From Comamonas sp. lk (lineage in GTDB: Bacteria; Pseudomonadota; Gammaproteobacteria; Burkholderiales; Burkholderiaceae_C): 9,654 nt of DNA. Location: NCBI GenBank assembly GCA_945901215.1, contig CAMDKE010000084.1, forward strand, positions 1 through 9,654. Reading direction: 5' to 3'. A program made the translations under genes and the position numbers. The stretch's first letter is position 1. Each line of letters opens with the position of its first letter. A model generated the notes under the pieces. That model saw nothing but the letters and a program-made list of their open reading frames with translations, made no database searches and was not told the DNA's origin. Shown here piece after piece: positions 1-7,142 of this stretch.

Positions 1-260
1 AACATATGGTTGCCGCCGGCATGGGCATCACCCTGGTGCCGCGCCTGAGCGTGCCCGAAGGCGCACTGCTGCCCAAGAAGCGGGGCAAAGACGAGGCCTT
101 TGTCAAATACCTGCCGGTGCAAGACGACAAAGGCGCGCCCCCACCCACCCGGCGCGTGGTGCTGGCCTGGCGGCGCAGCTTTACCCGCTACGAAGCCATT
201 GCCGCGCTGCGCAACGCGGTGTATGCCTGCGCGTTGCCGGGTGTGACGCGCTTGTCCTGA
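1..260 (+). CDS. oxyR: LysR-family regulator, probably OxyR, C-terminal end (5' truncated)
   Basis: The reading frame is open from base 3 and ends in TGA at 258-260, so only about the last 85 residues are present. The first residues read HMVAAGMGITLVP, which closely matches the MVAAGSGITLLP segment of the E. coli OxyR effector domain as I recall it. A later RYEAIAALRNAV resembles the RYE...AI helix near the OxyR C-terminus. OxyR is a LysR-type activator of peroxide defence genes (catalase, alkyl hydroperoxide reductase) that senses H2O2 through a reactive cysteine. That cysteine and the DNA-binding domain lie upstream of the window. ubiA follows after 7 bases, and oxyR-ubiA adjacency is familiar in betaproteobacteria, which supports the call. 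Another LysR paralogue cannot be excluded from this fragment. Confidence 0.72.
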   Translation, partial: HMVAAGMGITLVPRLSVPEGALLPKKRGKDEAFVKYLPVQDDKGAPPPTRRVVLAWRRSFTRYEAIAALRNAVYACALPGVTRLS

Positions 261-267
261 TCGCGCC

Positions 268-1116
268 ATGGCAAACCGTATATCGCTCTACCTCGACCTG
301 ATCCGCTGGAGCCGCCCGGCTGGCTGGCTGCTGCTGCTCTGGCCCACGCTCAGCGCGCTGTGGCTAGCGGCAGGCGGCTTTCCGGGCTGGCATTTGCTGC
401 TGGTGTTTACGCTGGGCACAGTGCTGATGCGCAGCGCGGGCTGCTGCATCAACGACGTGGCCGACCGCGAGTTTGACCGCCACGTACAGCGCACCGCTCA
501 GCGCCCCGTTACCAGCGGGCGGGTGTCGGTGCGGGAGGCGCTGGCTTTGGGCGCGGTGTTGGCACTGCTGGCGTTTGGGTTGGTGCTCACCACCAATGCC
601 GCCACCATCGCCTGGTCGTTTGCCGCGTTGGCGGTGGCGGTGGTGTACCCGTATGCCAAGCGCGTGGTGGCCATGCCGCAGGCGGTGCTGGGGGTGGCGT
701 TTAGCTTTGGCATTCCGATGGCGTTTGCGGCGGTTACCGGGGCGGTGCCGCCAGTGGCCTGGCTGCTGCTGCTGGGCAATCTGTTTTGGGTGCTGGCCTA
801 CGACACCGAATACGCCATGGTCGACCGCGAGGACGACTTGCGCATTGGCATCAAAACCTCGGCCATCACCTTGGGGCGTTGGGACGTGGCGGCCATCATG
901 GGCTTTTACGCCGCCTATCTGGCGATTTGGGGCGCAGTGCTGTCAGCCTCCAACTTAGGTGACTTCTGGATGGTCGGGCTGGCAGCCGCTGGGGCGCAAG
1001 CGCTGTGGCACTTTGGCCTGATTCGCAGCCGCAGCCGCGACGGCTGCTTCAAGGCCTTCCGGCTGAACCACTGGCTAGGGTTTGCGGTGTTTGCCGGGAT
1101 TGCGCTGAGCGTCTAG
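268..1116 (+). CDS. ubiA: 4-hydroxybenzoate polyprenyltransferase UbiA
   Basis: This integral inner-membrane prenyltransferase transfers an octaprenyl chain to 4-hydroxybenzoate, the first membrane-bound step of ubiquinone synthesis. The 282-residue product has the family's usual length and about eight or nine hydrophobic segments. Both Mg-diphosphate-binding aspartate motifs are visible: NDVADREFD at residues 62-70, followed by RHVQRTAQRP, and a second acidic cluster YDTEYAMVDREDD at 178-190. The KTSAITLGR segment at 196-204 is also typical of UbiA. The ATG at 268 lies 7 bases after the regulator's stop and has no convincing ribosome binding site, so translation may be coupled to the upstream gene. 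The start is still favoured because the N-terminus (ISLYLDLIRWSRPAGWLLLLWPTLSALW) aligns with the family start. Its 3' end faces the dehydrogenase gene, with 22 bases between the stops. Confidence 0.95.
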   Translation: MANRISLYLDLIRWSRPAGWLLLLWPTLSALWLAAGGFPGWHLLLVFTLGTVLMRSAGCCINDVADREFDRHVQRTAQRPVTSGRVSVREALALGAVLALLAFGLVLTTNAATIAWSFAALAVAVVYPYAKRVVAMPQAVLGVAFSFGIPMAFAAVTGAVPPVAWLLLLGNLFWVLAYDTEYAMVDREDDLRIGIKTSAITLGRWDVAAIMGFYAAYLAIWGAVLSASNLGDFWMVGLAAAGAQALWHFGLIRSRSRDGCFKAFRLNHWLGFAVFAGIALSV

Positions 1117-1138
1117 ACCCGTACAGGCCCAAGCGGAT

Positions 1139-1930
1139 TCAGACGCCAAAAACCCGCGCCAGCCGCACCATCACGCCCTGAATCCATGGCGCCACGTAGC
1201 GCAGCCGGGGCCGCGCCGCTTCGCTGGCCTCCACCATTTTGGCGACGATGGAGTCAGTGCTGCGCGCTTCCACAAAGGCAAAGGTGCGCTTTTCTTTGGC
1301 CTTCATGGTCTCGGCCTGGCCGAAAAAGTAAGACTTCTCGTCCATCCATGCGTATTTGCTGTCGCTCATTTGCTGGTTAAAGCCGGTATGGATGGCGCCG
1401 GGCTCAATCACCGCCACTTGCACGCCTTTGCCCAGCTGGTCCATCTCGGCGCGCAGGCCCGCCGCAGCGGCTGACAGGGCGAACTTGGTCATGGAATAGG
1501 GCATCAAAAACGGCATGGGCAGGCGCCCGGCAATCGAGCTGACAAAGAGCACCGTGCCGCGCTGGCGCGCAATCATGCCGCGCAGCGCCACTTGCGTGAG
1601 CGCCAGGGTGCCAAACACATTGACCTCAAACACCCGGCGAATGCGCTCCATGTCCACCTCGGCCAGCGAGCCCGATTCGCCGATGCCCGCGTTGTTGATC
1701 AGCACATCCACCGGCCAGTCCAGCACCTGCGCGCGGTCAGCGGCGTCGGTGATGTCGAGCTTGTGCACTTCCAGCGCCACGGCGCGCCGGGCTGCCTCGG
1801 CGCGCAGTTCGTCGGCTTGCGCCAGGCTGAAGGTGGCGGCCAGCACGCGGTGGCCGCGTGCTGCCAGCGCGAAGGCGGCGTCGCGGCCAATGCCGGTGCC
1901 CGCGCCGGTGATGAGAATGGTTTTTTTCAT
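1139..1930 (-). CDS. Classical short-chain dehydrogenase/reductase (SDR)
   Basis: The 263-residue product is a complete classical SDR, a cytoplasmic NAD(P)-dependent oxidoreductase. Its Rossmann cofactor motif TGAGTGIG is at residues 8-15. An acidic LDITD at 58-62 probably contacts the adenine, and NNAG is at 79-82. The catalytic set is N104 (in VNVFG), S131/S132, Y145 and K149 (YSMTK). EPGAIHTGF at 176-184 is the usual segment after the active site. The C-terminal 80 residues, which determine substrate, do not point to a known reaction, so no substrate is assigned. The ATG is at 1928-1930 and its ribosome binding site is weak. It is convergent with ubiA. It follows the PsiF gene on the same strand but is separated by 134 bases with a terminator-like hairpin, so it may have its own promoter; I could not identify one. 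Confidence 0.9.
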   Translation of the reverse strand: MKKTILITGAGTGIGRDAAFALAARGHRVLAATFSLAQADELRAEAARRAVALEVHKLDITDAADRAQVLDWPVDVLINNAGIGESGSLAEVDMERIRRVFEVNVFGTLALTQVALRGMIARQRGTVLFVSSIAGRLPMPFLMPYSMTKFALSAAAAGLRAEMDQLGKGVQVAVIEPGAIHTGFNQQMSDSKYAWMDEKSYFFGQAETMKAKEKRTFAFVEARSTDSIVAKMVEASEAARPRLRYVAPWIQGVMVRLARVFGV

Positions 1931-1974
1931 AGGATAGATTTCTGCAAAGCAGGTTAACCGGACAGTCGTGTCTT

Positions 1975-2025
1975 AAAAAAACAAGACCCGCCGAGTCCGG
2001 CCCGAAGGGCCGTGCAGGGTGGGTC
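1975..2025 (-). terminator. Possible intrinsic terminator after the PsiF gene
   Basis: Read on the minus strand, a GACCC/GGGTC outer stem (2025-2021 with 1989-1985) encloses a perfect CGGCCC-TTC-GGGCCG hairpin (2012-1998). A TTG and then seven T (1981-1975) follow. The two stems are joined by a partly unpaired section, so the fold is not one clean stem. The position, 40 bases past the PsiF stop, and the T run fit a rho-independent terminator that separates PsiF from the dehydrogenase. Confidence 0.5.
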
Positions 2026-2064
2026 CGGCGAGCGGTGCCCCGTCAAACAGGGCAACAACTCGGC

Positions 2065-2382
2065 TTACTTGGCCTTCAGGCACTCGCTCATGAACTTCTT
2101 GCGCTCCTCGCCCTTGAGCTCTTTGGTCTTGGCGTCGGCGTTGCAGGTCTTCATCTTGTTTTGCTGGGTAGTGTCGGCCTCTGGCGCAGAGGCAGCAGCA
2201 GCGGGCTTAGCGCTTAGGCACTCGCTCATGAACTTCTTACGCTCCTCGCCTTTGAGCTCCTTCGTTTTCGCATCGGCGTTGCAGATGCCCATCTTGCTTT
2301 GCTGATCGGTGGCGGCGTAGGCACTGCCCACTGCCATCACGCATGCCAAACCCAAAGTCGTCCATACATACATTTTTTTCAT
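2065..2382 (-). CDS. psiF: Secreted PsiF-repeat protein
   Basis: This 105-residue protein has a clear Sec signal peptide: a KK start, a hydrophobic core at residues 8-19, and probable cleavage after AYA at 23. Two PsiF repeats follow, at about 28-58 and 74-104, joined by an Ala/Pro linker. Each repeat carries a pair of cysteines (C34/C55 and C80/C101). This is the architecture and length of E. coli PsiF, a phosphate-starvation-induced periplasmic protein of unknown biochemical role; the gene name is by family resemblance only. The ATG at 2380-2382 is supported by a GGGGGA ribosome binding site 4 bases upstream. An alternative in-frame ATG three codons later would have worse spacing. I saw no Pho box, so phosphate control is not shown here. 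It is divergent from argS. Confidence 0.88.
   Translation of the reverse strand: MKKMYVWTTLGLACVMAVGSAYAATDQQSKMGICNADAKTKELKGEERKKFMSECLSAKPAAAASAPEADTTQQNKMKTCNADAKTKELKGEERKKFMSECLKAK
2078..2304 (-). repeat. Internal 89-base duplication within the PsiF gene
   Basis: Bases 2078-2166 and 2216-2304 are two copies of the same unit, 138 bases apart. They encode the two PsiF repeats. A 23-residue core (CNADAKTKEL... to ...FMSECL) is identical in both, while the DNA differs at eight positions, all silent. Confidence 0.9.
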
Positions 2383-2494
2383 ATATCCCCCAAGGTAAAA
2401 ACGGGCTCCACCGCTCTCGGCAGAACCGCGCGCGGACTATTCCACAGCGCTGGCCCCAGCATACAACGCACTAGTGACCCAATTCGCATTCGCC

Positions 2495-2524
2495 TTGGCT
2501 TGCCCCGGGGGGCCGCCGTAAAAT
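2495..2524 (+). promoter_or_regulatory. Probable sigma-70 promoter of argS
   Basis: TTGGCT at 2495-2500 and TAAAAT at 2519-2524 are separated by 18 bases, a fair -35/-10 pair. Transcription would start near 2531, about 3 bases before the argS ATG at 2534. The rest of the 151-base divergent region (2383-2533) also has to carry the PsiF promoter, for which I found no convincing boxes. Confidence 0.5.
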
Positions 2525-2533
2525 CGGGCCCCT

Positions 2534-4219
2534 ATGCTGTCCGTCAAATCCGAACTCCTCCACGCGTTGGCCAATGCCCTTGAAACCCTTCTGCCTGGCG
2601 CGGGCGCCAAAGCGGCGCTGGAGTCGCCCAAGGTCGCCGTCCACGGCGACTTTGCCACCACTGCCGCCATGCAATTGGCCAAACCCTTGCAGCGCAACCC
2701 GCGCCAGGTGGCGGAACAATTGGTTCAGGCCTTACAGGCGCAAAGCGCCGTCACGCAATGGGTGGACGGGCTCGAAATTGCGGGCCCCGGCTTTATCAAC
2801 ATCCGACTCAAACCCGCAGCCAAGCAAGAAGTCGTGCGGGAAGTGCTGACATCCGGCGCCACGTTTGGCCAGCAGCCGTCTAGGTGCGAGCAACTGCTGG
2901 TGGAGTTTGTCTCAGCCAACCCTACCGGTCCGCTGCATGTGGGCCACGCGCGCCAGGCAGCGCTGGGCGACGCGATTTGCAATCTCTACGCCACGCAAGG
3001 CTGGCAGGTCTACCGCGAGTTCTATTACAACGATGCCGGGGTACAAATCAACACCCTGGCCACCAGCACCCAACTGCGCGCCCAAGGCGTGCAGCCCGGC
3101 GATCCGCTGTGGCCCGAAGCCTCGTACGCCGGCGACTACATCGCCGACATCGCCGCCGACTTCTTGGCCGGCAAAACCGTGGCGGCTGACGACCGAAGCT
3201 ATACCGCCAGCGGCGACGTGCATGACCTAGACGGCATGCGTGAATTTGCGGTGGCCTATCTGCGCCGCGAGCAAGACCTGGACTTGCAGGCCTTTGCCCT
3301 CAAATTTGACAATTACTACCTGGAAAGCAGCCTCTACACCAGCGGCCGCGTGGACGCCGCCGTAGGCGCCTTGGTGGCGGCGGGCAAAACCTTTGAGAAA
3401 GACGGCGCCCTGTGGCTGCGCTCCACCGACTACGGCGACGACAAAGACCGTGTCATGAAAAAAGGTGACGGCAGCTATACCTACTTTGTGCCCGACGTGG
3501 CCTACCACCTGGCCAAGTGGGAGCGCGGGTTTAGCAAGGTAGTCAACATCCAAGGCACCGACCACCACGGCACCATTGCCCGGGTGCGCGCTGGCTTGCA
3601 GGCGGCCTCAGAGCACTTGCATCTTGGCATTCCCGTGGGCTACCCCGACTATGTGTTGCACACCATGGTGCGGGTGATGCGCGGCGGCGTGGAAGTCAAA
3701 ATCTCCAAACGCGCGGGCAGCTACGTCACCCTGCGCGACTTGGTGGAGTGGACCAGCAAGGACGCGGTGCGGTTTTTCTTGCTCAGTCGCAAGCCCGATA
3801 CCGAATACACCTTCGATGTGGACTTGGCCGTGGCCAAAAACAACGACAACCCGGTGTACTACGTGCAATATGCCCACGCGCGCATTTGCTCGGTGCTGGT
3901 GGCGTGGGGCGGCGAGCGGGAAACGCTGGACGGCGTGGACTTGTCGGCCTTGACCAGTCCGCAAGCGCAGGCGCTCATGCTGCTGCTGGCCAAGTACCCG
4001 GAAATGCTGACGGCCGCCGCCCAAGACTTTGCGCCGCACGACGTGACCTTTTACTTGCGTGAGCTGGCTGCCTGCTACCACAGCTATTACGACGCCGAAC
4101 GTATTTTGGTGGACGACCTGGAGGTCAAGCTGGCACGGCTGGCACTGGTCGCGGCGACCGCGCAGGTATTGCACAATGGCCTGGCGGTGCTAGGGGTGAG
4201 TGCGCCACAGAAGATGTAA
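2534..4219 (+). CDS. argS: Arginyl-tRNA synthetase
   Basis: This class I aminoacyl-tRNA synthetase charges tRNA-Arg with arginine in the cytoplasm, and 561 residues is normal for the family. The N-terminal Arg-tRNA-synthetase additional domain occupies roughly residues 1-110 and ends in GPGFINIRL (84-92). The catalytic signature SANPTGPLHVGHAR is at 127-140, with HVGH as the HIGH motif, followed by REFYYNDAG (161-169). GTDHHGTIAR lies at 341-350. The KMSKS-equivalent is KISKRAG at 389-395. The C-terminal anticodon-binding (DALR) domain begins around YVQYAHARI (443-451). There is no Shine-Dalgarno sequence before the ATG. The start is nevertheless supported by the family-like N-terminus and by the adjacent promoter, which implies a very short leader. 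The next gene starts 17 bases after the stop. Confidence 0.97.
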   Translation: MLSVKSELLHALANALETLLPGAGAKAALESPKVAVHGDFATTAAMQLAKPLQRNPRQVAEQLVQALQAQSAVTQWVDGLEIAGPGFINIRLKPAAKQEVVREVLTSGATFGQQPSRCEQLLVEFVSANPTGPLHVGHARQAALGDAICNLYATQGWQVYREFYYNDAGVQINTLATSTQLRAQGVQPGDPLWPEASYAGDYIADIAADFLAGKTVAADDRSYTASGDVHDLDGMREFAVAYLRREQDLDLQAFALKFDNYYLESSLYTSGRVDAAVGALVAAGKTFEKDGALWLRSTDYGDDKDRVMKKGDGSYTYFVPDVAYHLAKWERGFSKVVNIQGTDHHGTIARVRAGLQAASEHLHLGIPVGYPDYVLHTMVRVMRGGVEVKISKRAGSYVTLRDLVEWTSKDAVRFFLLSRKPDTEYTFDVDLAVAKNNDNPVYYVQYAHARICSVLVAWGGERETLDGVDLSALTSPQAQALMLLLAKYPEMLTAAAQDFAPHDVTFYLRELAACYHSYYDAERILVDDLEVKLARLALVAATAQVLHNGLAVLGVSAPQKM

Positions 4220-4236
4220 TGCACAGGGGGATCACA

Positions 4237-4851
4237 ATGAGAAAACAGCAGGGCGGTACGATTTTGGGTTTTGTTTTGGGCTTGGTCGTAGGCCTAGGTA
4301 TTGCGCTGGGGGTGGCGGTCTACATCACCAAAGTGCCGCTGCCGTTCATGAACAAAGGCCAGACGCGCAGTGCCGACCAAAACGACGCCGAAACCAAGAA
4401 AAACAAGGACTGGGACCCCAACGCGCTGTTGTCCGGTAAACCGGTCCCCAAGGCAATGGCGCCTGCTGACACGGCCAGCGAGCCTGATGCGGCACCTGAG
4501 CCGCCACCAGTTGTCCTTGCGCCAGAGGCCAAGGTCGAGGACAAGCCGGTGCAGTCCGGTGCCGACCCGCTGGGCGCATTGGCCAAGTCCAAGGCCGGTG
4601 CCAGCGAGCCGCCGCAAATCACTTATTTTGTGCAAGTCGGTGCCTTCCGTACGGCCGAAGACGCCCAGGGGCAGCGCGCCAAGCTGGCCTTGAACGGCGT
4701 GGACGCCAAAGTCACCGAACGCGAGCAGGGCGGACGCCCCTTGTTCCGGGTGCGTGTGGGCCCGTTTGAGCGATTGGAAGACGCCGAGCGGTCCAAAGAC
4801 AAGCTTGACAAGACCGGCATCGAAACCGCCTTGGTCAAAGTACAGCGCTAA
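4237..4851 (+). CDS. Membrane-anchored SPOR-domain protein (FtsN-like layout)
   Basis: The product is a 204-residue bitopic protein. It has a short cytoplasmic tail (MRKQQGG), one transmembrane helix at about residues 8-30, a charged and proline-rich periplasmic linker (about 40-125), and a C-terminal SPOR domain at about 128-203. Both halves of the SPOR repeat are visible, YFVQVGAF at 130-137 and FRVRVGPF at 170-177. SPOR domains bind glycan strands lacking stem peptides at division septa, so a role at the divisome is likely. The layout resembles FtsN, but orthology is not shown, so I give no symbol. I chose ATG 4237 over ATG 4219, which overlaps the argS stop, because AGGGGG at 4225-4230 sits 6 bases before 4237 and MRKQQGG directly precedes the helix. 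It is probably cotranscribed with argS, and dsbA follows after 69 bases. Confidence 0.9.
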   Translation: MRKQQGGTILGFVLGLVVGLGIALGVAVYITKVPLPFMNKGQTRSADQNDAETKKNKDWDPNALLSGKPVPKAMAPADTASEPDAAPEPPPVVLAPEAKVEDKPVQSGADPLGALAKSKAGASEPPQITYFVQVGAFRTAEDAQGQRAKLALNGVDAKVTEREQGGRPLFRVRVGPFERLEDAERSKDKLDKTGIETALVKVQR

Positions 4852-4920
4852 GCGCTGGCATAGGCCCCAACGTAAAACCAAAACCGAAACCGTTTCCCTA
4901 GTAACTGGAGTGAGCTGACC

Positions 4921-5604
4921 ATGCAACGCCGCCATTTTTCCCATATTGCCCTGGGTGCCGCCCTGGCCGCCAGCTGGACCAAGCACGCGCTTGCGCAAGT
5001 CCAAAAGCCAGTGGCTGGAACCGACTACCAAGTGCTCGACACACCCGCGAACGTGGAGGCACCTCAAGGCAAGATCGAGGTGGTCGAGTTTTTCTGGTAC
5101 AGCTGCCAACACTGCAATGCGTTTGAGCCCACTCTGGGCGAGTGGGTCAAAAAGCTGCCCAATGACGTGGCGTTTCGGCGCGTACCGGTCGCGTTTGACA
5201 CCTCCTTTGTGCCGCAGCAGCGCCTGTTTTACACCCTGGAAGCGATGGGTCTGGTGGAAAAGCTGCACGCCAAGGTGTTTGCGGCCATCCATGTCCAAAA
5301 GCTCCCGCTCGCCTCGGGCGAGGCGATCACCGAGTGGGTTGGGAAAAACGGCGTAGACCAGGCCAAGTTTGTGGCCCAGTACAACTCTTTTGGCGTGGTC
5401 ACCAAGGCGCAGCGCGCGTCGCAATTGCAAAATGCCTACAAGGTCGAAGGCGTTCCTGCCCTGGGCGTGGCCGGCCGGTTTTACACCGACGGCAGCCTCG
5501 CCAAGAGCATGGAGCGCGCACTCCAAGTTGTCGAATCCTTGGTCGCCGGTCTGCGTCCCACGGCGGGCAAACCAGCACCCGCGAAGGCAGCCAAAAAGCC
5601 CTAA
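4921..5604 (+). CDS. dsbA: Thiol:disulfide interchange protein DsbA
   Basis: This periplasmic thioredoxin-fold oxidoreductase introduces disulfides into exported proteins and is normally reoxidised by DsbB. The 227 residues begin with a signal peptide ending near HALA (22-25) that carries a twin-arginine-like RRHF at 3-6. The active site WYSCQHC has its cysteines at 62 and 65, and the cis-proline loop is GVPAL at 177-181. The DsbA helical insertion lies between them. The dipeptide between the cysteines is QH, where PH is usual in DsbA. The C-terminus is a short Lys/Ala/Pro-rich tail (about 215-227). A CTGGAG ribosome binding site ends 10 bases before the ATG. It follows the SPOR gene by 69 bases with no terminator seen, so it may share the argS transcript. 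Confidence 0.93.
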   Translation: MQRRHFSHIALGAALAASWTKHALAQVQKPVAGTDYQVLDTPANVEAPQGKIEVVEFFWYSCQHCNAFEPTLGEWVKKLPNDVAFRRVPVAFDTSFVPQQRLFYTLEAMGLVEKLHAKVFAAIHVQKLPLASGEAITEWVGKNGVDQAKFVAQYNSFGVVTKAQRASQLQNAYKVEGVPALGVAGRFYTDGSLAKSMERALQVVESLVAGLRPTAGKPAPAKAAKKP

Positions 5605-5645
5605 GCTGCCAAGCCATACCCCGCGTGTCCGTCGCTTGGGGTGGC

Positions 5646-5651
5646 TACAAT
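5646..5651 (+). promoter_or_regulatory. Candidate -10 box upstream of lptA
   Basis: TACAAT lies 36 bases before the lptA ATG, in the 83-base gap after dsbA. No good -35 is seen at 16-18 bases upstream. A TGG two bases before the box may partly compensate. It suggests that the lpt-rpoN genes have their own transcript, separate from the argS-dsbA group. Confidence 0.4.
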
Positions 5652-5687
5652 GCCATCGATGTGCCCTACAGCAAGTTTCGTGCCTTT

Positions 5688-6290
5688 ATGAAAAACATTC
5701 CCACCGCTGTGTTAGGGGTTTGTGTCGCCCTTGCATCGCCAGCCTGGGCGGAAAAGGCCGACCGCAGCAAGCCCATGAACATTGAGGCCGACACGCTGCG
5801 CTATGACGACCTGCAGCAAGTCACCGTGTTTACAGGCCGCGTACTTATCACCAAAGGCACCATCCAGATCCGTGGGGCCCGCGTTGAAGTGCGCCAAGAT
5901 CCCGAAGGCTACCAATATGGCCTGGTCACCGGCACACCCGCTGAGCGTGCCTTTTTCCGGCAAAAGCGCGAAGGCATGGATGAGTTCATCGAAGGCGAGT
6001 CCGAAACCTTGAACTACAACGGCAAGGCCGACACCGTGCGCTTCGAGAAAAACGCAGTGCTGCGGCGCTACCGCGCAAGCGTGCTGGCCGACGAGGTGAC
6101 GGGCGCGCTCATCGTCTATGAGAACCTGACCGACAAATTCAGCGTCGACGGATCGGCCGCCGGTGCGACCGGCGCAGCCAAAGGCCGCGTGCGCGCCATG
6201 CTCACACCCAAGCCAGAAACTCCGGCGACGGCAAGCGGCACCACATCGCCCCAGCGCGCCAGCGACAAGCTGGAAAGCAAGCCGCAATGA
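5688..6290 (+). CDS. lptA: Lipopolysaccharide transport periplasmic protein LptA
   Basis: LptA forms the periplasmic beta-jellyroll bridge that carries LPS from the LptB2FGC complex in the inner membrane to LptDE in the outer membrane. The 200-residue product starts with a Sec signal peptide (MKNIPTAVLG to AWA, cleavage at 21). The OstA/LptA fold follows: KPMNIEADTLRYDD at 28-41, VFTGRVLITKGTIQIRGARVEV at 47-68, then FIEGESETLNYNGKADTV (100-117) and LIVYENLTDKFSVDG (141-155). The tail, about 157-200, is Ala/Pro/Ser-rich and probably disordered. ATG 5688 is chosen because it gives a complete signal peptide. An in-frame GTG at 5661 would add nine residues before it. No strong ribosome binding site is visible. 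Its stop overlaps the lptB start by 4 bases. The usual upstream partner lptC is absent; dsbA occupies that place. Confidence 0.93.
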   Translation: MKNIPTAVLGVCVALASPAWAEKADRSKPMNIEADTLRYDDLQQVTVFTGRVLITKGTIQIRGARVEVRQDPEGYQYGLVTGTPAERAFFRQKREGMDEFIEGESETLNYNGKADTVRFEKNAVLRRYRASVLADEVTGALIVYENLTDKFSVDGSAAGATGAAKGRVRAMLTPKPETPATASGTTSPQRASDKLESKPQ

Positions 6291-7102
6291 CGCAAGGCGC
6301 GGCGACCGCTTCGCAGGCGACGGACAGGGCGGCACCGCAAGCAAACCCAGATCCGCGCGAAAGCGGAATTCTGGAGGCGCGGCACCTTCAAAAGTCTTAT
6401 GGCAAGCGCCAGGTGGTCAAAGACGTGTCGCTTTCGGTGCGCACCGGCGAAGTGGTGGGTCTGCTGGGGCCAAACGGCGCGGGAAAAACCACCTCGTTTT
6501 ACATGCTAGTGGGCTTGCTGCGCACCAGCGCGGGAAGCATCTCGATTGACGGCAAAGGCATTGAAGACATGCCCATACACCGCCGCGCGCGCCTGGGTCT
6601 GGGCTACCTGCCACAGGAAGCCTCTATTTTTCGCAAGCTCAACGTCGAAGACAACGTGCGCGCAGTGCTTGAGCTGCAAATCGGCCCCGACGGCCGGTCA
6701 CTGGCCAGCGCCGATATCGAAACCCGCCTGACGGCCCTGCTGCAAGATCTGCGGGTCGAGCATTTGCGCCTGTCACCAGCCCTGGCGCTCTCGGGTGGCG
6801 AGCGCCGCCGGGTGGAAATTGCCCGCGCCCTGGCCACGCAGCCGCGCTTCATTCTGCTCGATGAGCCTTTTGCGGGCATCGACCCGATTGCAGTGATCGA
6901 GATCCAGCGCATCATCACCTTCCTGAAGAGCCGCAACATCGGCGTGCTGATCACCGACCACAACGTGCGCGAGACTCTGGGCATTTGTGACCATGCCTAC
7001 ATCATCAGCGATGGCAATGTGCTGGCGCAGGGCACCCCGTCCGAAATAGTCTCCAACGCCGAAGTGCGCCGTGTCTATCTCGGCGAGAACTTCAAAATGT
7101 AG
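6287..7102 (+). CDS. lptB: LPS export ABC transporter ATPase LptB
   Basis: This is the cytoplasmic ATPase that drives LPS extraction from the inner membrane together with LptF and LptG. All ABC motifs are present. Walker A is GPNGAGKT at 61-68 and the Q-loop glutamine is at 110 (YLPQEASIFRKL). The signature LSGGE is at 168-172, Walker B with its catalytic glutamate is FILLDEP at 188-194, and the switch histidine is H225 (TDHNVRETL). The LptB-specific YLPQEASIFRKLNVEDN and LGENF C-terminus separate it from other ABC ATPases. At 271 residues it carries about 28 extra, low-complexity N-terminal residues compared with E. coli LptB (241). The ATG at 6287 overlaps the lptA stop (ATGA), indicating translational coupling; a later start cannot be excluded. 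Confidence 0.96.
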   Translation: MTQGAATASQATDRAAPQANPDPRESGILEARHLQKSYGKRQVVKDVSLSVRTGEVVGLLGPNGAGKTTSFYMLVGLLRTSAGSISIDGKGIEDMPIHRRARLGLGYLPQEASIFRKLNVEDNVRAVLELQIGPDGRSLASADIETRLTALLQDLRVEHLRLSPALALSGGERRRVEIARALATQPRFILLDEPFAGIDPIAVIEIQRIITFLKSRNIGVLITDHNVRETLGICDHAYIISDGNVLAQGTPSEIVSNAEVRRVYLGENFKM

Positions 7103-7142
7103 AGTGATGACCCCCACGCTTGTCACTTCGTGTACTCCGCTG

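Noticed and set aside
3608..4174. A 188-codon open frame on the minus strand
   Set aside because: It is antisense to the argS catalytic and anticodon-binding regions and has no motif of its own.
4219..4236. ATG 4219, overlapping the argS stop, as the SPOR gene start
   Set aside because: AGGGGG at 4225-4230 would lie inside the coding sequence, and it is correctly spaced for ATG 4237.
4886..4896. GAAAC/GTTTC dyad before dsbA as an operator or hairpin
   Set aside because: The arms are 5 bases with a 1-base centre inside a simple AAACC-rich stretch, too little to claim a site.
4294..5526. A 410-codon open frame on the minus strand
   Set aside because: It lies antisense to the SPOR gene and dsbA, both of which have clear domain motifs. 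Its own translation has no recognisable domain and it exists because of the high-GC codon pattern of the real genes.
5334..5687. Upstream extension of the lptA frame back into dsbA
   Set aside because: The frame is open by chance. Everything before 5688 overlaps dsbA or the promoter region, and the signal peptide begins at ATG 5688.
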